Shown: positions 45,609-54,265, numbered from the stretch's first letter. The stretch is 64,000 nucleotides of DNA from Pseudomonas syringae (GCF_021606685.1 NZ_WKCB01000006.1:62001-126000); one strand, 5' to 3'. Notes: generated by a model not told the origin, from the letters alone. Program-made: numbers and translations.

Positions 45609-45638
45609 ACCGATCTCCTGCTAAAGCACGAGATCGGT
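45609..45638. terminator. Hairpin after tagQ, possible operon end
   Basis: ACCGATCTC (45609-45617) pairs perfectly with GAGATCGGT (45630-45638) around a 12-base loop, 31 bases after the tagQ stop. There is no T-run, so termination strength is uncertain. Directly before it is the near-palindrome TAAGCGTTAAACGCTTA (45593-45609). Confidence 0.5.
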
Positions 45639-45702
45639 GGCGTTGCGCCGACAAATCGTTACACTGCTGCGGCCACTCAATAATTACACCGAGGCCGTGT
45701 GC

Positions 45703-46080
45703 ATGAAATTTCGTCTTCTGCTGTGGGTGCTGGGCTTGATGATGGGCAAAGCCAGCCGCACCAATCCTGCCTTCCAGCAACAGTTGGGTGACAAAGACCT
45801 GGCGTTCCAGTTGCAGACCCTCGACGGCAAGGTTGCCCGTCACTTCATCGTCAAAGACCAACGCATCACCAGCCGCTCGGGTGTTCACCCGGCGCCGGCA
45901 TTTGCCATCGCGTTCAAGGATGCCGCCTACGGCTTCGCCACGATGCAGGCGAAGAACAAGCAACTGGCGTTCATGACGGGGATTCAGGACAAGTCGATCC
46001 AGATCAAGGGCAACCCGGCCCTGGTGATCTGGTTTCAGGGGCTGACCAAGTATTTGAAGCCCAAGAAAAAGAAGGGCTGA
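45703..46080 (+). CDS. Small conserved protein with an SCP2-like fold
   Basis: The protein has 125 aa from MKFRLLLWVLGLMMGKASRT; the start follows a GAGG-type site. The segments FQLQTLDGKVARHFIVKDQRI, HPAPAFAIAFKDAAYGFATM and IKGNPALVIWFQGLTKYLKP resemble sterol-carrier-protein-2-like domains, which bind lipids. The C-terminus is Lys-rich. No function is known. As I recall the usual Pseudomonas order, this gene follows the HU gene directly, so it marks the right border of the inserted T6SS island. Confidence 0.75.
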   Translation: MKFRLLLWVLGLMMGKASRTNPAFQQQLGDKDLAFQLQTLDGKVARHFIVKDQRITSRSGVHPAPAFAIAFKDAAYGFATMQAKNKQLAFMTGIQDKSIQIKGNPALVIWFQGLTKYLKPKKKKG

Positions 46081-46108
46081 GGCTTTTCAGTAAGACCGAG
46101 TTGGATTC

Positions 46109-46233
46109 ATCGGGGGCAAGTCGAATCGTCGCACCGCCCCTCCCACATTTTGATCTGTGAACACAGCCAAGTATGGGGCTGTGAACACCGCCAGTGTGGG
46201 AGGGGCGGTGCGACGATTCGACTTGCCCCCGAT
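46109..46233. repeat. REPIN variant with 39-bp perfect inverted arms
   Basis: The left arm 46109-46147 and right arm 46195-46233 are exact reverse complements of each other over 39 bases. Each arm reads TGTGGGAGGGG, then a 16-base insert CGGTGCGACGATTCGA, then CTTGCCCCCGAT. The ends are those of the common REP; the middle is expanded. The spacer is 47 bp and contains a smaller CTGTGAACAC repeat. It lies between the convergent small-protein gene and the HDOD gene. Confidence 0.85.
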
Positions 46234-46255
46234 AGCTATCTGACAGGCCCCAGAT

Positions 46256-47656
46256 TCAGCCCTGGCTGAACTGCGACGCCAACTCGCGCAACAGCACCTC
46301 AGCATCCAACACCTTGCCAACCACTTCCTCCGCCTTGTCCCGGCTCAATCCCAGGCGCTCAAGCAGCGCATCCGGGATCGCCTCATCCGGCCCGGAACCA
46401 ATCCCCCGGCTGCGCAACAAGCGCACGGCCAGGCACACCAGGTTCGGGTATTCAGCGTATTGGCCATCGTAGCTTGGGTCGTGCTGGAAGCGCAGGGCGG
46501 TGGACAGTTCGTCCGGCATGTCCCAGTAGCGCATCAGCCAGGCGCCGATCTGCTCGCGGCTGATGCCCAGCAAGTGCTGCTCGACGTAGCTGTGGCACAG
46601 GTGCGGGTTGACCTCCAGGTGTCGGCAGATCAGCGAGAAGTGCGGCGGGAACACATGCGCCAGCAGCAGATAACCGAAGTTGTGCAGCAGGCCAGCCAGG
46701 TAGGTCAGCCCGGCTTCCGGGCGCTGGGCGCGCGGCATGGCGCGGGTCAGGCCTTCGATGACGGCGGCGGTGTAGATCGACTGGTGCCAGTACGGCGTGG
46801 CCTGGTGGGGGTTGTCCTTGGGCAGGCTCAAGGTTTTGCCCAGGGCCAGGCCCAGTGCCAGGTTGATCACCAGGTCGAAGCCGAGCACGCGCACGATGGC
46901 GTCTTCTACCGAACGGATCTTGCCGGGTGACGCGTAGTACGGCGACGCGGCCCAACTCACCACCTGCGCGGCCAGGGCCGGGTCGGTTTCCACTACGCCA
47001 GTGATGTCATCGATAGTGGCGTTTGGGTCTACGCGCAGCTTGATGATTTTCTGCGCGGTGTCGGCCAGCGGTGGAATCTCGATAGTCGCTTCCAGGCGCT
47101 GCTGGATACGGCGTGCGGTGAAGGCCTGCATCGCCTGGGTGATTTCCTCGCGGTCATCATTGGGGCGGTCGAGATTGGGCCGGATATTGCTCAGCGGCTC
47201 GCCCAAGTGCGCGGCGCTGGCTTTGGTGAGCATGGTCTTGAAGTCGTCGCTGCTGATTTCCAGCAGCAGCCCGGCTTCGCCCGAATGCACCAACAGGCAC
47301 GGCTCATCGAGCAGGCTGCCATCGTACAGGCATGGCGAACTGGTGAGCGGCGGCAGGCCCGGCAACAGGCTCAGGTCATGCTTGCCCAGCATGCGCGCGA
47401 TGCGTTCCGGCGACACGGCGATGAGGCGGCGGCCAGTGAGTTCGGCGAGGCGGTTGAGGTCAAGCAGCTGGTTTTGCGGGAACAGCACCATCAGTGCGCC
47501 CACCGCGTCCTCCAACAACACGGCCTGGACCTTTTGCGCTGGATTCAGGCCCGGATGTTCGGCAACTTCCGTATAGCTGATGGCGAGTTTTGCGAGCAGA
47601 GCCCGAATGACCGGCGGGGCGGTCAGTGGGGCTGTGGCGAGGGCAACTTCTGACAT
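46256..47656 (-). CDS. HDOD-domain protein with N-terminal YbaK-like domain
   Basis: The protein has 466 aa from MSEVALATAPLTAP; a longer frame upstream has no ribosome site. Residues about 10-150 resemble the YbaK/ProX aminoacyl-tRNA-deacylase fold (VQAVLLEDAVGALMVLFPQN, LNRLAELTGRRL). The HDOD domain is at about 210-410 (IPPLADTAQKIIKLRVDPNA, VVETDPALAAQVVSWAASP, IRSVEDAIVRVLG, LLHNFGYLLLAHVFP). HDOD proteins act in signalling without the catalytic HD pair being fixed. It lies downstream of recG on the same strand (77 bp). The exact role is unknown. Confidence 0.85.
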   Translation of the reverse strand: MSEVALATAPLTAPPVIRALLAKLAISYTEVAEHPGLNPAQKVQAVLLEDAVGALMVLFPQNQLLDLNRLAELTGRRLIAVSPERIARMLGKHDLSLLPGLPPLTSSPCLYDGSLLDEPCLLVHSGEAGLLLEISSDDFKTMLTKASAAHLGEPLSNIRPNLDRPNDDREEITQAMQAFTARRIQQRLEATIEIPPLADTAQKIIKLRVDPNATIDDITGVVETDPALAAQVVSWAASPYYASPGKIRSVEDAIVRVLGFDLVINLALGLALGKTLSLPKDNPHQATPYWHQSIYTAAVIEGLTRAMPRAQRPEAGLTYLAGLLHNFGYLLLAHVFPPHFSLICRHLEVNPHLCHSYVEQHLLGISREQIGAWLMRYWDMPDELSTALRFQHDPSYDGQYAEYPNLVCLAVRLLRSRGIGSGPDEAIPDALLERLGLSRDKAEEVVGKVLDAEVLLRELASQFSQG

Positions 47657-47733
47657 GGCCTGATCCAATTTCTTACAGTCACCGAAGTATAACCAGCTTG
47701 ATACAACTGTAGGTCGGATAAGTGCGTCAGGCG

Positions 47734-49809
47734 TCACACTTGGCCGTATTGCTGCCCATGTCGCAGCCAGCGATCAAGCAACGGGCTGACATGCTCCGGC
47801 CAGCGCTCCAGCAGGGCTTGCGCCGCATCGCGCACGGCGGGCAGCAGGTCGGCGTCGCGCATCAGGTCGGCCACTTTGAATTGCAGCAGGCCGGTCTGGC
47901 GCGTGCCGAGCATTTCACCGGGGCCGCGCAGTTCGAGGTCTTTTTCGGCGATGACAAAACCGTCGTTGGTTTCGCGCATGATGCCCAGGCGCTGGCGGCC
48001 GATCTGTGAAAGCGGCGGATGGTAGAGCAGCACACAGTGGCTGGCCGCGCTGCCCCGGCCGACCCGGCCGCGCAACTGGTGCAGTTGGGCCAGGCCCAGG
48101 CGTTCGGGGTTCTCGATGATCATCAGGCTGGCGTTGGGCACGTCCACGCCCACCTCGATCACGGTGGTGGCGACCAGTAGCTGCAGGTTACCAGCCTTGA
48201 ACTCGGCCATGACCGCGGCTTTTTCCACCGGTTTCATGCGCCCGTGGATCAACCCGACCTTGAGTTCGCCCAAGGCGCTGGTGAGGTCTTCATAGGTGGT
48301 TTCGGCGGCCTGGCAGGTCAGCTCTTCGGATTCTTCGATCAGCGTGCACACCCAGTAGGCCTGGCGACCTTCGGCACAGGCGCCACGCACGCGCTCGATC
48401 ACTTCGACGCGACGCGTGTCGGTGACCAGCACGGTGTTGACCGGGGTACGGCCGGGCGGCAGCTCATCGAGGATCGAGGTGTCGAGGTCGGCGTAGGCGC
48501 TCATGGCCAGCGTGCGCGGGATCGGCGTGGCGGTCATGATCAGTTGGTGCGGGTTCATGCGGCCACCCACGCCCTTTTGGCGCAGGGCCAGGCGCTGTTG
48601 CACGCCGAAACGGTGTTGTTCGTCGATGATCACCAGGGCCAGGTTTTTAAACTTCACTTCGTCCTGAAACAGTGCGTGGGTGCCCACCACCATCGGGGCG
48701 CCGGCGGCGATCTGTTCCAGCGCGGTTGCGCGGTTCTTGCCCTTGAGCTTGCCGGCCAGCCACGCCACTTCCAGGCCCAGCGGTTCAAGCCAGCGCTTGA
48801 ACGTGATGAAGTGCTGCTCGGCAAGGATCTCGGTGGGAGCCATCAGTGCCACTTGATAACCGGCTTCCAGCGCCTGCAGGGCGGCGAGGGCGGCGACCAC
48901 GGTTTTGCCCGCGCCCACGTCGCCCTGGATCAGGCGCAGCATGGGCTCCTTCTGGCTCAGGTCGTAGGCGATTTCATTGCCGACCCGCTGCTGGGCACCG
49001 GTCGGCGCAAAGCCGAGGTTGGCCAGGTATTGCGCAGGCAGGCGCGTGGCCTTGGGCATGGCGGGCGCGCGCAGGGAGCGCATGCTCTCGCGCAGCCGTT
49101 GCTGGGACAATTGGTGAGTCAGCAGTTCTTCGAAGGCCAGGCGATGCTGGGCCCAATGGTGACCGAGGGCCAGTTCGTCGACATCGGCGTCGGCGGGTGG
49201 GTGATGCAGGTAGCGAATCGCATCGTCCAGCGGCGCCAGTTGATAATCGCGGGCCAGTTCCAGCGGCAGCCAGTCGGGCAGGCTCTTGGGGCCGAGCATG
49301 GTCAGGGTCTGCATGCACAATTGGCGCAAGCGCTGCTGGGTCAGGCCTTCGGTGAGCGGGTAGATGGGCGTTAGCGTGGTGTCGACCGGTGGCGGTTCGT
49401 CGCCGGTGATGGCGCGGTATTCCGGGTGGTAGATCTCCAGGCCGGAGGCGCCGGGGCGTGCTTCGCCGTAGCAGCGTACGCGCGTGCCGCGCTTGAGGCC
49501 GTCCTTCTGCGCGTTGCTGAAATGGTAGAAGCGCAGGCTCAGGCCGCCGGTGCCGTCCTGCAGGCGCACGACTAAACTGCGGCGCTTACCCATGACCACG
49601 TCGGCACCGCTGACGGTGCCTTCGACCACCGCGTCCTGCCCGGGGCGCAACTGGCCGATGGGCACCACGCGAGTGCGGTCCTGATAGCGCAGGGGCAGGT
49701 GGAACAGCACGTCCTGGAGGTTTTCCAGGCCGACCTTGGCCAGCTTTTCGGCCATGGCTTCACCGACACCCTTGAGTGCGGTGACCGACACCTGTGACAG
49801 CTCAGTCAT
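47734..49809 (-). CDS. recG: ATP-dependent DNA helicase RecG
   Basis: The protein has 691 aa from MTELSQVSVTALKGVGEAMA. An N-terminal wedge/OB domain (FHLPLRYQDRT; YGEARPGASGLEIYHPEYR) is followed by helicase motifs: Walker A GDVGAGKTVVAALA, DEQHRFGVQQR (DExH), TATPIPRTLAMS, and motif VI LHQLRGRVGRG. RecG reverses stalled forks and resolves branched DNA. It begins 8 bp after the oxyR stop. oxyR-recG co-transcription is established in P. aeruginosa, tying repair to peroxide stress. Confidence 0.97.
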   Translation of the reverse strand: MTELSQVSVTALKGVGEAMAEKLAKVGLENLQDVLFHLPLRYQDRTRVVPIGQLRPGQDAVVEGTVSGADVVMGKRRSLVVRLQDGTGGLSLRFYHFSNAQKDGLKRGTRVRCYGEARPGASGLEIYHPEYRAITGDEPPPVDTTLTPIYPLTEGLTQQRLRQLCMQTLTMLGPKSLPDWLPLELARDYQLAPLDDAIRYLHHPPADADVDELALGHHWAQHRLAFEELLTHQLSQQRLRESMRSLRAPAMPKATRLPAQYLANLGFAPTGAQQRVGNEIAYDLSQKEPMLRLIQGDVGAGKTVVAALAALQALEAGYQVALMAPTEILAEQHFITFKRWLEPLGLEVAWLAGKLKGKNRATALEQIAAGAPMVVGTHALFQDEVKFKNLALVIIDEQHRFGVQQRLALRQKGVGGRMNPHQLIMTATPIPRTLAMSAYADLDTSILDELPPGRTPVNTVLVTDTRRVEVIERVRGACAEGRQAYWVCTLIEESEELTCQAAETTYEDLTSALGELKVGLIHGRMKPVEKAAVMAEFKAGNLQLLVATTVIEVGVDVPNASLMIIENPERLGLAQLHQLRGRVGRGSAASHCVLLYHPPLSQIGRQRLGIMRETNDGFVIAEKDLELRGPGEMLGTRQTGLLQFKVADLMRDADLLPAVRDAAQALLERWPEHVSPLLDRWLRHGQQYGQV

Positions 49810-49817
49810 ACCGTTGA

Positions 49818-50738
49818 TCAGCTCGCAGCAGGCGGCTTGGCCACCGAGCACAGGCGGATCGAGTCGGCGAGGATCTCAATGGCTTTTGGTCGCGGGAAGC
49901 TCGCACGCCAGGCGATTGCCACCGTGCGGAACGGCACCGGCGGCGTGAGTGGGCGCACTTCGATCACGCCGGGGGCGTAGTGATGGCTGTCGACTGCCGA
50001 CAGCGGCAGGATCGAAATGCCCAGGCCGGAGGCAACCATGTGGCGAATGGTTTCCAGCGAGCTGGATTCCACGGTGGTGTGCTTGGCGCCGTCGTTGCCC
50101 TTGGTCAGGGTCGGGCAGGCTTCCAGCACCTGGTCGCGGAAGCAGTGGCCTTCGCCGAGCAGCAGCAGGCTCTTGTCGTTGAGCAGGCCAGCGTCGATGG
50201 TGTCTTTCTGCGTCCACGGGTGGGAGGCCGGCATCAGTACGTAGAACGGCTCGTCGTAGAGCGGCAGGGTCAGCACATCCGCTTCATTGAACGGCAGAGC
50301 GATGATGATCGCGTCCAGCTCGCCGTTGCGCAGTTTGTCGCGCAATACGTGGGTGAAGTTTTCTTCAATATACAGCGGCATCTGCGGCGCGACGCGGTGC
50401 AGTTGCGGGATCAGGTGCGGGAACAGGTACGGGCCGACGGTGTAGATCGCGCCTACTTTCAGCGGTGCGGTCAGCTGGTTCTTGCCGGCCTGGGCCAGTT
50501 CGCGAATGCTTTGGGCTTGTTCCAGTACCTTCTGGGCCTGGGCAACAATGCCTTCGCCCACTGGGGTGAGGCGCACGGCGCTTTTGCTGCGCTCGAAAAT
50601 CAGCACACCGAGTTCGTCTTCAAGCTTTTTCACGCCCACCGACAGCGTCGGCTGGCTGACGTGGCAACGCTCGGCCGCGTGGCCGAAGTGCTGCTCTTGG
50701 GCGAGGGTAACGATGTAGCGTAATTCTGTAAGAGTCAT
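49818..50738 (-). CDS. oxyR: OxyR, peroxide-sensing LysR-type regulator
   Basis: The protein has 306 aa. The N-terminal winged helix-turn-helix reads HFGHAAERCHVSQPTLSVGV. The redox pair Cys199 (GEGHCFRDQ) and Cys208 (LEACPT) has exactly the spacing of the E. coli OxyR disulfide switch. On oxidation it activates catalase and alkyl-hydroperoxide reductase genes. It is transcribed leftwards and followed at once by recG. The 228 bp upstream hold a REPIN and presumably the promoter. Confidence 0.97.
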   Translation of the reverse strand: MTLTELRYIVTLAQEQHFGHAAERCHVSQPTLSVGVKKLEDELGVLIFERSKSAVRLTPVGEGIVAQAQKVLEQAQSIRELAQAGKNQLTAPLKVGAIYTVGPYLFPHLIPQLHRVAPQMPLYIEENFTHVLRDKLRNGELDAIIIALPFNEADVLTLPLYDEPFYVLMPASHPWTQKDTIDAGLLNDKSLLLLGEGHCFRDQVLEACPTLTKGNDGAKHTTVESSSLETIRHMVASGLGISILPLSAVDSHHYAPGVIEVRPLTPPVPFRTVAIAWRASFPRPKAIEILADSIRLCSVAKPPAAS

Positions 50739-50860
50739 AGCGGGCGTCCATGAGGTTGCGGGCCAAGCATACCGGCTGCAATCGATAGACGCACGTTATC
50801 AGAACTTTGGTGGGGATTGAGCGGGGAATAGACGGGATTTTTCGGCTGCGATGAAACCAA

Positions 50861-50950
50861 ATGTGGGAGGGGGCTTACCCCCGATAGCGGTAGATCAGTC
50901 GACTTTCCTTGACTGACACACCGCCATCGGGAGCAAGCCTCCTCCCACAT
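50861..50950. repeat. REPIN upstream of oxyR
   Basis: ATGTGGGAGGGGGCTTACCC with CCGATAGCGG is inverted as CCGCCATCGGGAGCAAGCCT with CCTCCCACAT. The arms carry a few substitutions relative to each other, so this copy is older or drifting. Confidence 0.8.
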
Positions 50951-50966
50951 TAGTTACTCTGTGCCT

Positions 50967-51716
50967 TTACCGGCGACGCTTCTCGATGTTGTACACGAAC
51001 GGTGCAACGATCTCGATGCTGCCGCCTTTGAGCATATCGCTCGGCGGCTTGGGCAGCGGCTGGGCACGACGGATCATGTCCAGGGTGGCGCGGTCCAGGT
51101 CAGCGTTGCCGGAGCGGCCCACCAACTCGTAGGACAGCACGTTACCGTCGGCATCCACCACGAACTTGAGGCGGTTCAAGCCTTCCTTGCCACGGGCCTG
51201 GGCGCCTGGCGGGTACTTCTTGTACTTCTGCAGGTGCGCGAGCAGCGAACCTTCCCAGGACGCTTTGGCAGCGATCTGTTGTGGCGATGGCCCTGGCACC
51301 GGTTGAGCCGATTTTTCAGCCGGCGCCTGGGTTGGCGGGGCGTCGCTCGGCGGCTCCTCGGAAGGTTTCTCCTTGGGCGGCTCGACCTTCTTCTCCACAG
51401 GCTTGGGCGGTTGCGGCTTTGGCTTGGGCTTGACCGGCTTGGGCACCTGGATCGTTGGCTTGGGCGCCTCGGCCAGTTTCGGCAAAGGCAACTCTTCCAC
51501 CGGTGCAGGCGGTTGTGGCGGCGTTATGACCTTGGGCGGTGCCGGAGGCGGCGGCGCAGGCATCGGCGCCAGGTCGATGACCATGGCGGCCGGCGGCAAC
51601 TGCACCGTGCGCGGCGCCGACCAATGGAGCGCGATGGCAATCGCGACGGCATGCACGCCCAGCACGACGGCGAGGCTGGTGCCATAACGCGTCAGTTTGT
51701 GGCGCGTCGTGATCAT
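50967..51716 (-). CDS. tonB: TonB energy transducer
   Basis: The protein has 249 aa. A single N-terminal membrane helix (YGTSLAVVLGVHAVAIAIAL) is followed by a Pro-rich spacer with repeated Pro-Lys/Pro-Glu (about 45-155) and a C-terminal TonB domain (KEGLNRLKFVVDADGNVLSY, SGNADLDRATLDMIR). With ExbB-ExbD it passes proton-motive force to outer-membrane siderophore and B12 receptors. It is the last gene of exbB-exbD-tonB and overlaps exbD by 4 bp. Confidence 0.95.
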   Translation of the reverse strand: MITTRHKLTRYGTSLAVVLGVHAVAIAIALHWSAPRTVQLPPAAMVIDLAPMPAPPPPAPPKVITPPQPPAPVEELPLPKLAEAPKPTIQVPKPVKPKPKPQPPKPVEKKVEPPKEKPSEEPPSDAPPTQAPAEKSAQPVPGPSPQQIAAKASWEGSLLAHLQKYKKYPPGAQARGKEGLNRLKFVVDADGNVLSYELVGRSGNADLDRATLDMIRRAQPLPKPPSDMLKGGSIEIVAPFVYNIEKRRR

Positions 51717-52138
51717 TTTTTGGCTGCCGTCTCGAGTCCGACCAGGCCTACCTTGAGGTAGCCGGCTGCCCGCAGGGCATCCATCACGCTCATCAGGTCA
51801 CCGTAGTCCACGCCCTTGTCAGCCTGGAAGAAGATCGTCGTGTCTTTCTTGCCTTGGGTCTTGGCGTCCAGCACCGGCCCCAGGGTTTCAGCTTTGACTT
51901 CTTCTTCGCCCAGGAACAGGCGTTGGTCCGCCTTGACGCTGAGGAAGATCGGTTTCTCTGGCCGTGGCGCCGGCTTGGCGCTGGAGGCGGGCAGGTCGAC
52001 CTTGATGTCCACGGTCGCCAAGGGTGCCGCCACCATGAAGATGATCAGCAGCACCAGCATCACGTCGATGAACGGCGTGACGTTGATTTCGTGGTTCTCG
52101 ACGAGTTCGTCGTCGCCTTGATTCAAATGCAGGCCCAT
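51713..52138 (-). CDS. exbD: ExbD, TonB-complex proton channel subunit
   Basis: The protein has 141 aa. INVTPFIDVMLVLLIIFMVA is the family membrane helix with the essential Asp. The periplasmic domain follows (VDIKVDLPASSA, KDTTIFFQADKGVDYGDLM). It works with ExbB and TonB. The gene lies 6 bp after exbB. Confidence 0.96.
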   Translation of the reverse strand: MGLHLNQGDDELVENHEINVTPFIDVMLVLLIIFMVAAPLATVDIKVDLPASSAKPAPRPEKPIFLSVKADQRLFLGEEEVKAETLGPVLDAKTQGKKDTTIFFQADKGVDYGDLMSVMDALRAAGYLKVGLVGLETAAKK

Positions 52139-52144
52139 GGCCGA

Positions 52145-53119
52145 TTACCCCACTTTCACCATGTGCGGTTGCGAGCTGCGCTCGGTAGGCAGGTGGTCGA
52201 GGTCGCGGCTGACCAGCAGCAGGACTTCCGCCGACGCGTCCGATACCTGAGCCTTGTAGCCGGCAATCGAACGGGCGAAGACGTTGTAGATCACCACCGC
52301 AGGAATCGCTGCAACCAGGCCCAGGGCGGTTGCCAGCAGGGCTTCGGCGATGCCGGGGGCAACGACGGCAAGGTTGGTGGTCTGGGTTTTGGCGATGCCG
52401 ATGAAGCTGTTCATGATGCCCCATACGGTACCGAACAGGCCGACGAAGGGGGCGGTGGAACCGATGGTTGCCAGCACGCCGGTGCCGCTGCTCATGTTAC
52501 GGCCGCAGGCTGCGACCAGGCGCTCAAGACGGAACGCTACACGCTCCTTGATGCCTTCTTTTTCGCGGGTGTTGGCCGACAGGCGCATTTCTTCCAGCGC
52601 GTCGTGCACCAGGGTGTTGGCCAGGGTGCCCTTGCGGGTTGCCGTCTCGCTGGCTTCCTTGAGGGTGGTGGCCTTTTTCAGGTGGACGATCTCGTTGCGC
52701 AGACGACGCTTGGCGCCCAGCAGTTCGAAGCCCTTGGCGATCCAGATGGTCCAGGTGATGATCGAGGCGATGGCCAGGCCGATCATCACCGCTTTCACCA
52801 CGACGTCAGCGTTCTGGTACATGCCCCATGGCGACAGGTCGTGGGCCATGCCCAGGGTGTTGTCTTCTTCCAGTACCACGCCGGTATCGTCGGCGGGGGC
52901 GGCTGGGTCTGCAGCCAGGGCCGGGTCGGTGGCTGCGGGTGCAGCGGCTGGAGCCGCAGTGCTTTGCGTGGCAGCCGGCGCAGTAGCCGGTGCGTTGGCG
53001 TCAGCGAATGCGGCGGTCGGTGCCAGCAGTACGCTGAACAGCAGCGCAGCAATCGCGCGCCAGGCGCGGGAAGGGCTGTGAAGCTTGGTTGGCGAAGCGG
53101 GGGTTGTATTACGTGTCAT
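52145..53119 (-). CDS. exbB: ExbB, TonB-complex motor subunit with periplasmic extension
   Basis: The protein has 324 aa from MTRNTTPASPTKLHSPSRAW. It is longer than E. coli ExbB because of a signal peptide (AALLFSVLLAPTAAFA) and an Ala/Pro-rich extension of about 70 residues, as is usual in Pseudomonas. Three membrane helices follow (VVVKAVMIGLAIASIITWTI; TIGSTAPFVGLFGTVWGIM; GIAEALLATALGLVAAIPAV). It forms the proton channel with ExbD. An AT-rich, Fur-box-like stretch lies upstream. Confidence 0.95.
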   Translation of the reverse strand: MTRNTTPASPTKLHSPSRAWRAIAALLFSVLLAPTAAFADANAPATAPAATQSTAAPAAAPAATDPALAADPAAPADDTGVVLEEDNTLGMAHDLSPWGMYQNADVVVKAVMIGLAIASIITWTIWIAKGFELLGAKRRLRNEIVHLKKATTLKEASETATRKGTLANTLVHDALEEMRLSANTREKEGIKERVAFRLERLVAACGRNMSSGTGVLATIGSTAPFVGLFGTVWGIMNSFIGIAKTQTTNLAVVAPGIAEALLATALGLVAAIPAVVIYNVFARSIAGYKAQVSDASAEVLLLVSRDLDHLPTERSSQPHMVKVG

Positions 53120-53194
53120 GCTGGCCGGACCTGAGAGAAAAAATGAGTGATCGTCCTTCCAGACCCAGGGGGCCGAGGACAAATGGGCCGTTAT

Positions 53195-53215
53195 TATTGC
53201 AAGTAATTCTTGTTA
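53195..53215 (-). promoter_or_regulatory. Candidate Fur box upstream of exbB
   Basis: On the minus strand, AACAAGAATTACTTGCAATA lies about 80 bases before the exbB start in an AT-rich island within GC-rich DNA. It resembles the Fur half-site pattern GAATCATTTGCA. Iron regulation of exbBD-tonB is common. The match is imperfect and made by eye. Confidence 0.4.
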
Positions 53216-53306
53216 ACAGAAGTAATACAGTAACTTTATTTGTCGTTTTTCTGGCCGCTGGTCACCTGTGACGGCTAATCTAGACCTTTGAGAACGGAGT
53301 TTTGTG

Positions 53307-54158
53307 ATGTCTGCGCCTTCTGTTGTAATTGCCGGTTGCGGCGATGTGGGTAGTCGGCTGGCTAGCCAATTGCTTGCCTGCGAATGGGAGGTTCACGGCC
53401 TTAGGCGTGATATTTCACGCCTGCCCGGCGGGGTGATCGGCATTGCCGGTGACCTGTTCAACAAGGATTGCCCCGACACCTGGCCGATCGGCGCGGTGGA
53501 TTACCTGGTGTACTGCGCCGCTGCCACGGACCACGACGAGGCCGGCTATCGCGCCGCGTACGTGCAAGGGCTCAAGCATGTGCTGGAATGGCTGGGCGAT
53601 TATGGCCAGGCGCCTAAACATCTACTGTTTGTGTCCAGCAGCAGCGTCTATGGGCAGCAGAACGGGGAGTGGGTCGACGAAAACTCCGACACCATCGCCA
53701 AGGGTTATTCCGGCCAGGTCATGCTCGAAGCTGAGCACGTGGCGCTCACCAGTGGTATCCCGGCAAGCGTTGTGCGCCTGACCGGCATTTATGGCCCAGG
53801 CCGCGAATGGCTCCTGACCCAGGTCCGACAAGGCTATCGTGTGGCCGTTGAGCCGCCTTTATATGGCAACCGGATTCATGCAGATGATGCGGCGGGTTTG
53901 CTGGCGTTTTTGCTGCGTCATGTGGAGCAGGGCGGTGCGTTGGACAAGGTCTACATCGGCGTCGACGATGCGCCCGCGCCACTGGCCGAAGTGGTGGGCT
54001 GGTTGCGCGAGTACCTGGGGGTGACCGAGTGGTCCGAAGACGCCAGTGTGCGACGCGCGGGCAGCAAGCAATGCAGTAATGCGCGGATCAAGGCGCTGGG
54101 TTGGGTGCCGACCTACCCGACTTATCGCGAAGGCTACGCGGCGATCCTGAAAGGCTGA
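53307..54158 (+). CDS. NAD(P)-dependent epimerase/dehydratase-like (extended SDR) protein
   Basis: The protein has 283 aa; the ATG at 53307 is taken, although a GTG three bases before is possible. It has a Rossmann fold start VVIAGCGDVGSRLASQLL, LFVSSSSVYGQQNGEWVDE (catalytic Ser-Tyr region), a later RLTGIYGPGREWLL and NRIHADDAAGLLAFLL. The active-site Tyr of Y-x-x-x-K is not obvious: the YGQQNG segment lacks the Lys, so activity on sugars may be altered. The substrate is unknown. It is divergent from exbB and followed by a REPIN. Confidence 0.85.
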   Translation: MSAPSVVIAGCGDVGSRLASQLLACEWEVHGLRRDISRLPGGVIGIAGDLFNKDCPDTWPIGAVDYLVYCAAATDHDEAGYRAAYVQGLKHVLEWLGDYGQAPKHLLFVSSSSVYGQQNGEWVDENSDTIAKGYSGQVMLEAEHVALTSGIPASVVRLTGIYGPGREWLLTQVRQGYRVAVEPPLYGNRIHADDAAGLLAFLLRHVEQGGALDKVYIGVDDAPAPLAEVVGWLREYLGVTEWSEDASVRRAGSKQCSNARIKALGWVPTYPTYREGYAAILKG

Positions 54159-54170
54159 AACGCAGTCCAA

Positions 54171-54265
54171 AAATGTGGGAGCGGGCTTGCTCGCGAAAGC
54201 GGAGTGTCAGTCACTGAATGTGTTTCTGATACAACGAATTCGCGAGCAAGCCCGCTCCCACATTT
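54171..54265. repeat. REPIN
   Basis: AAATGTGGGAGCGGGCTTGC with TCGCGAA is inverted as TTCGCGAGCAAGCCCGCTCC with CACATTT. It is the same subtype as the copy at 24993. It sits between two convergent genes. Confidence 0.85.
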
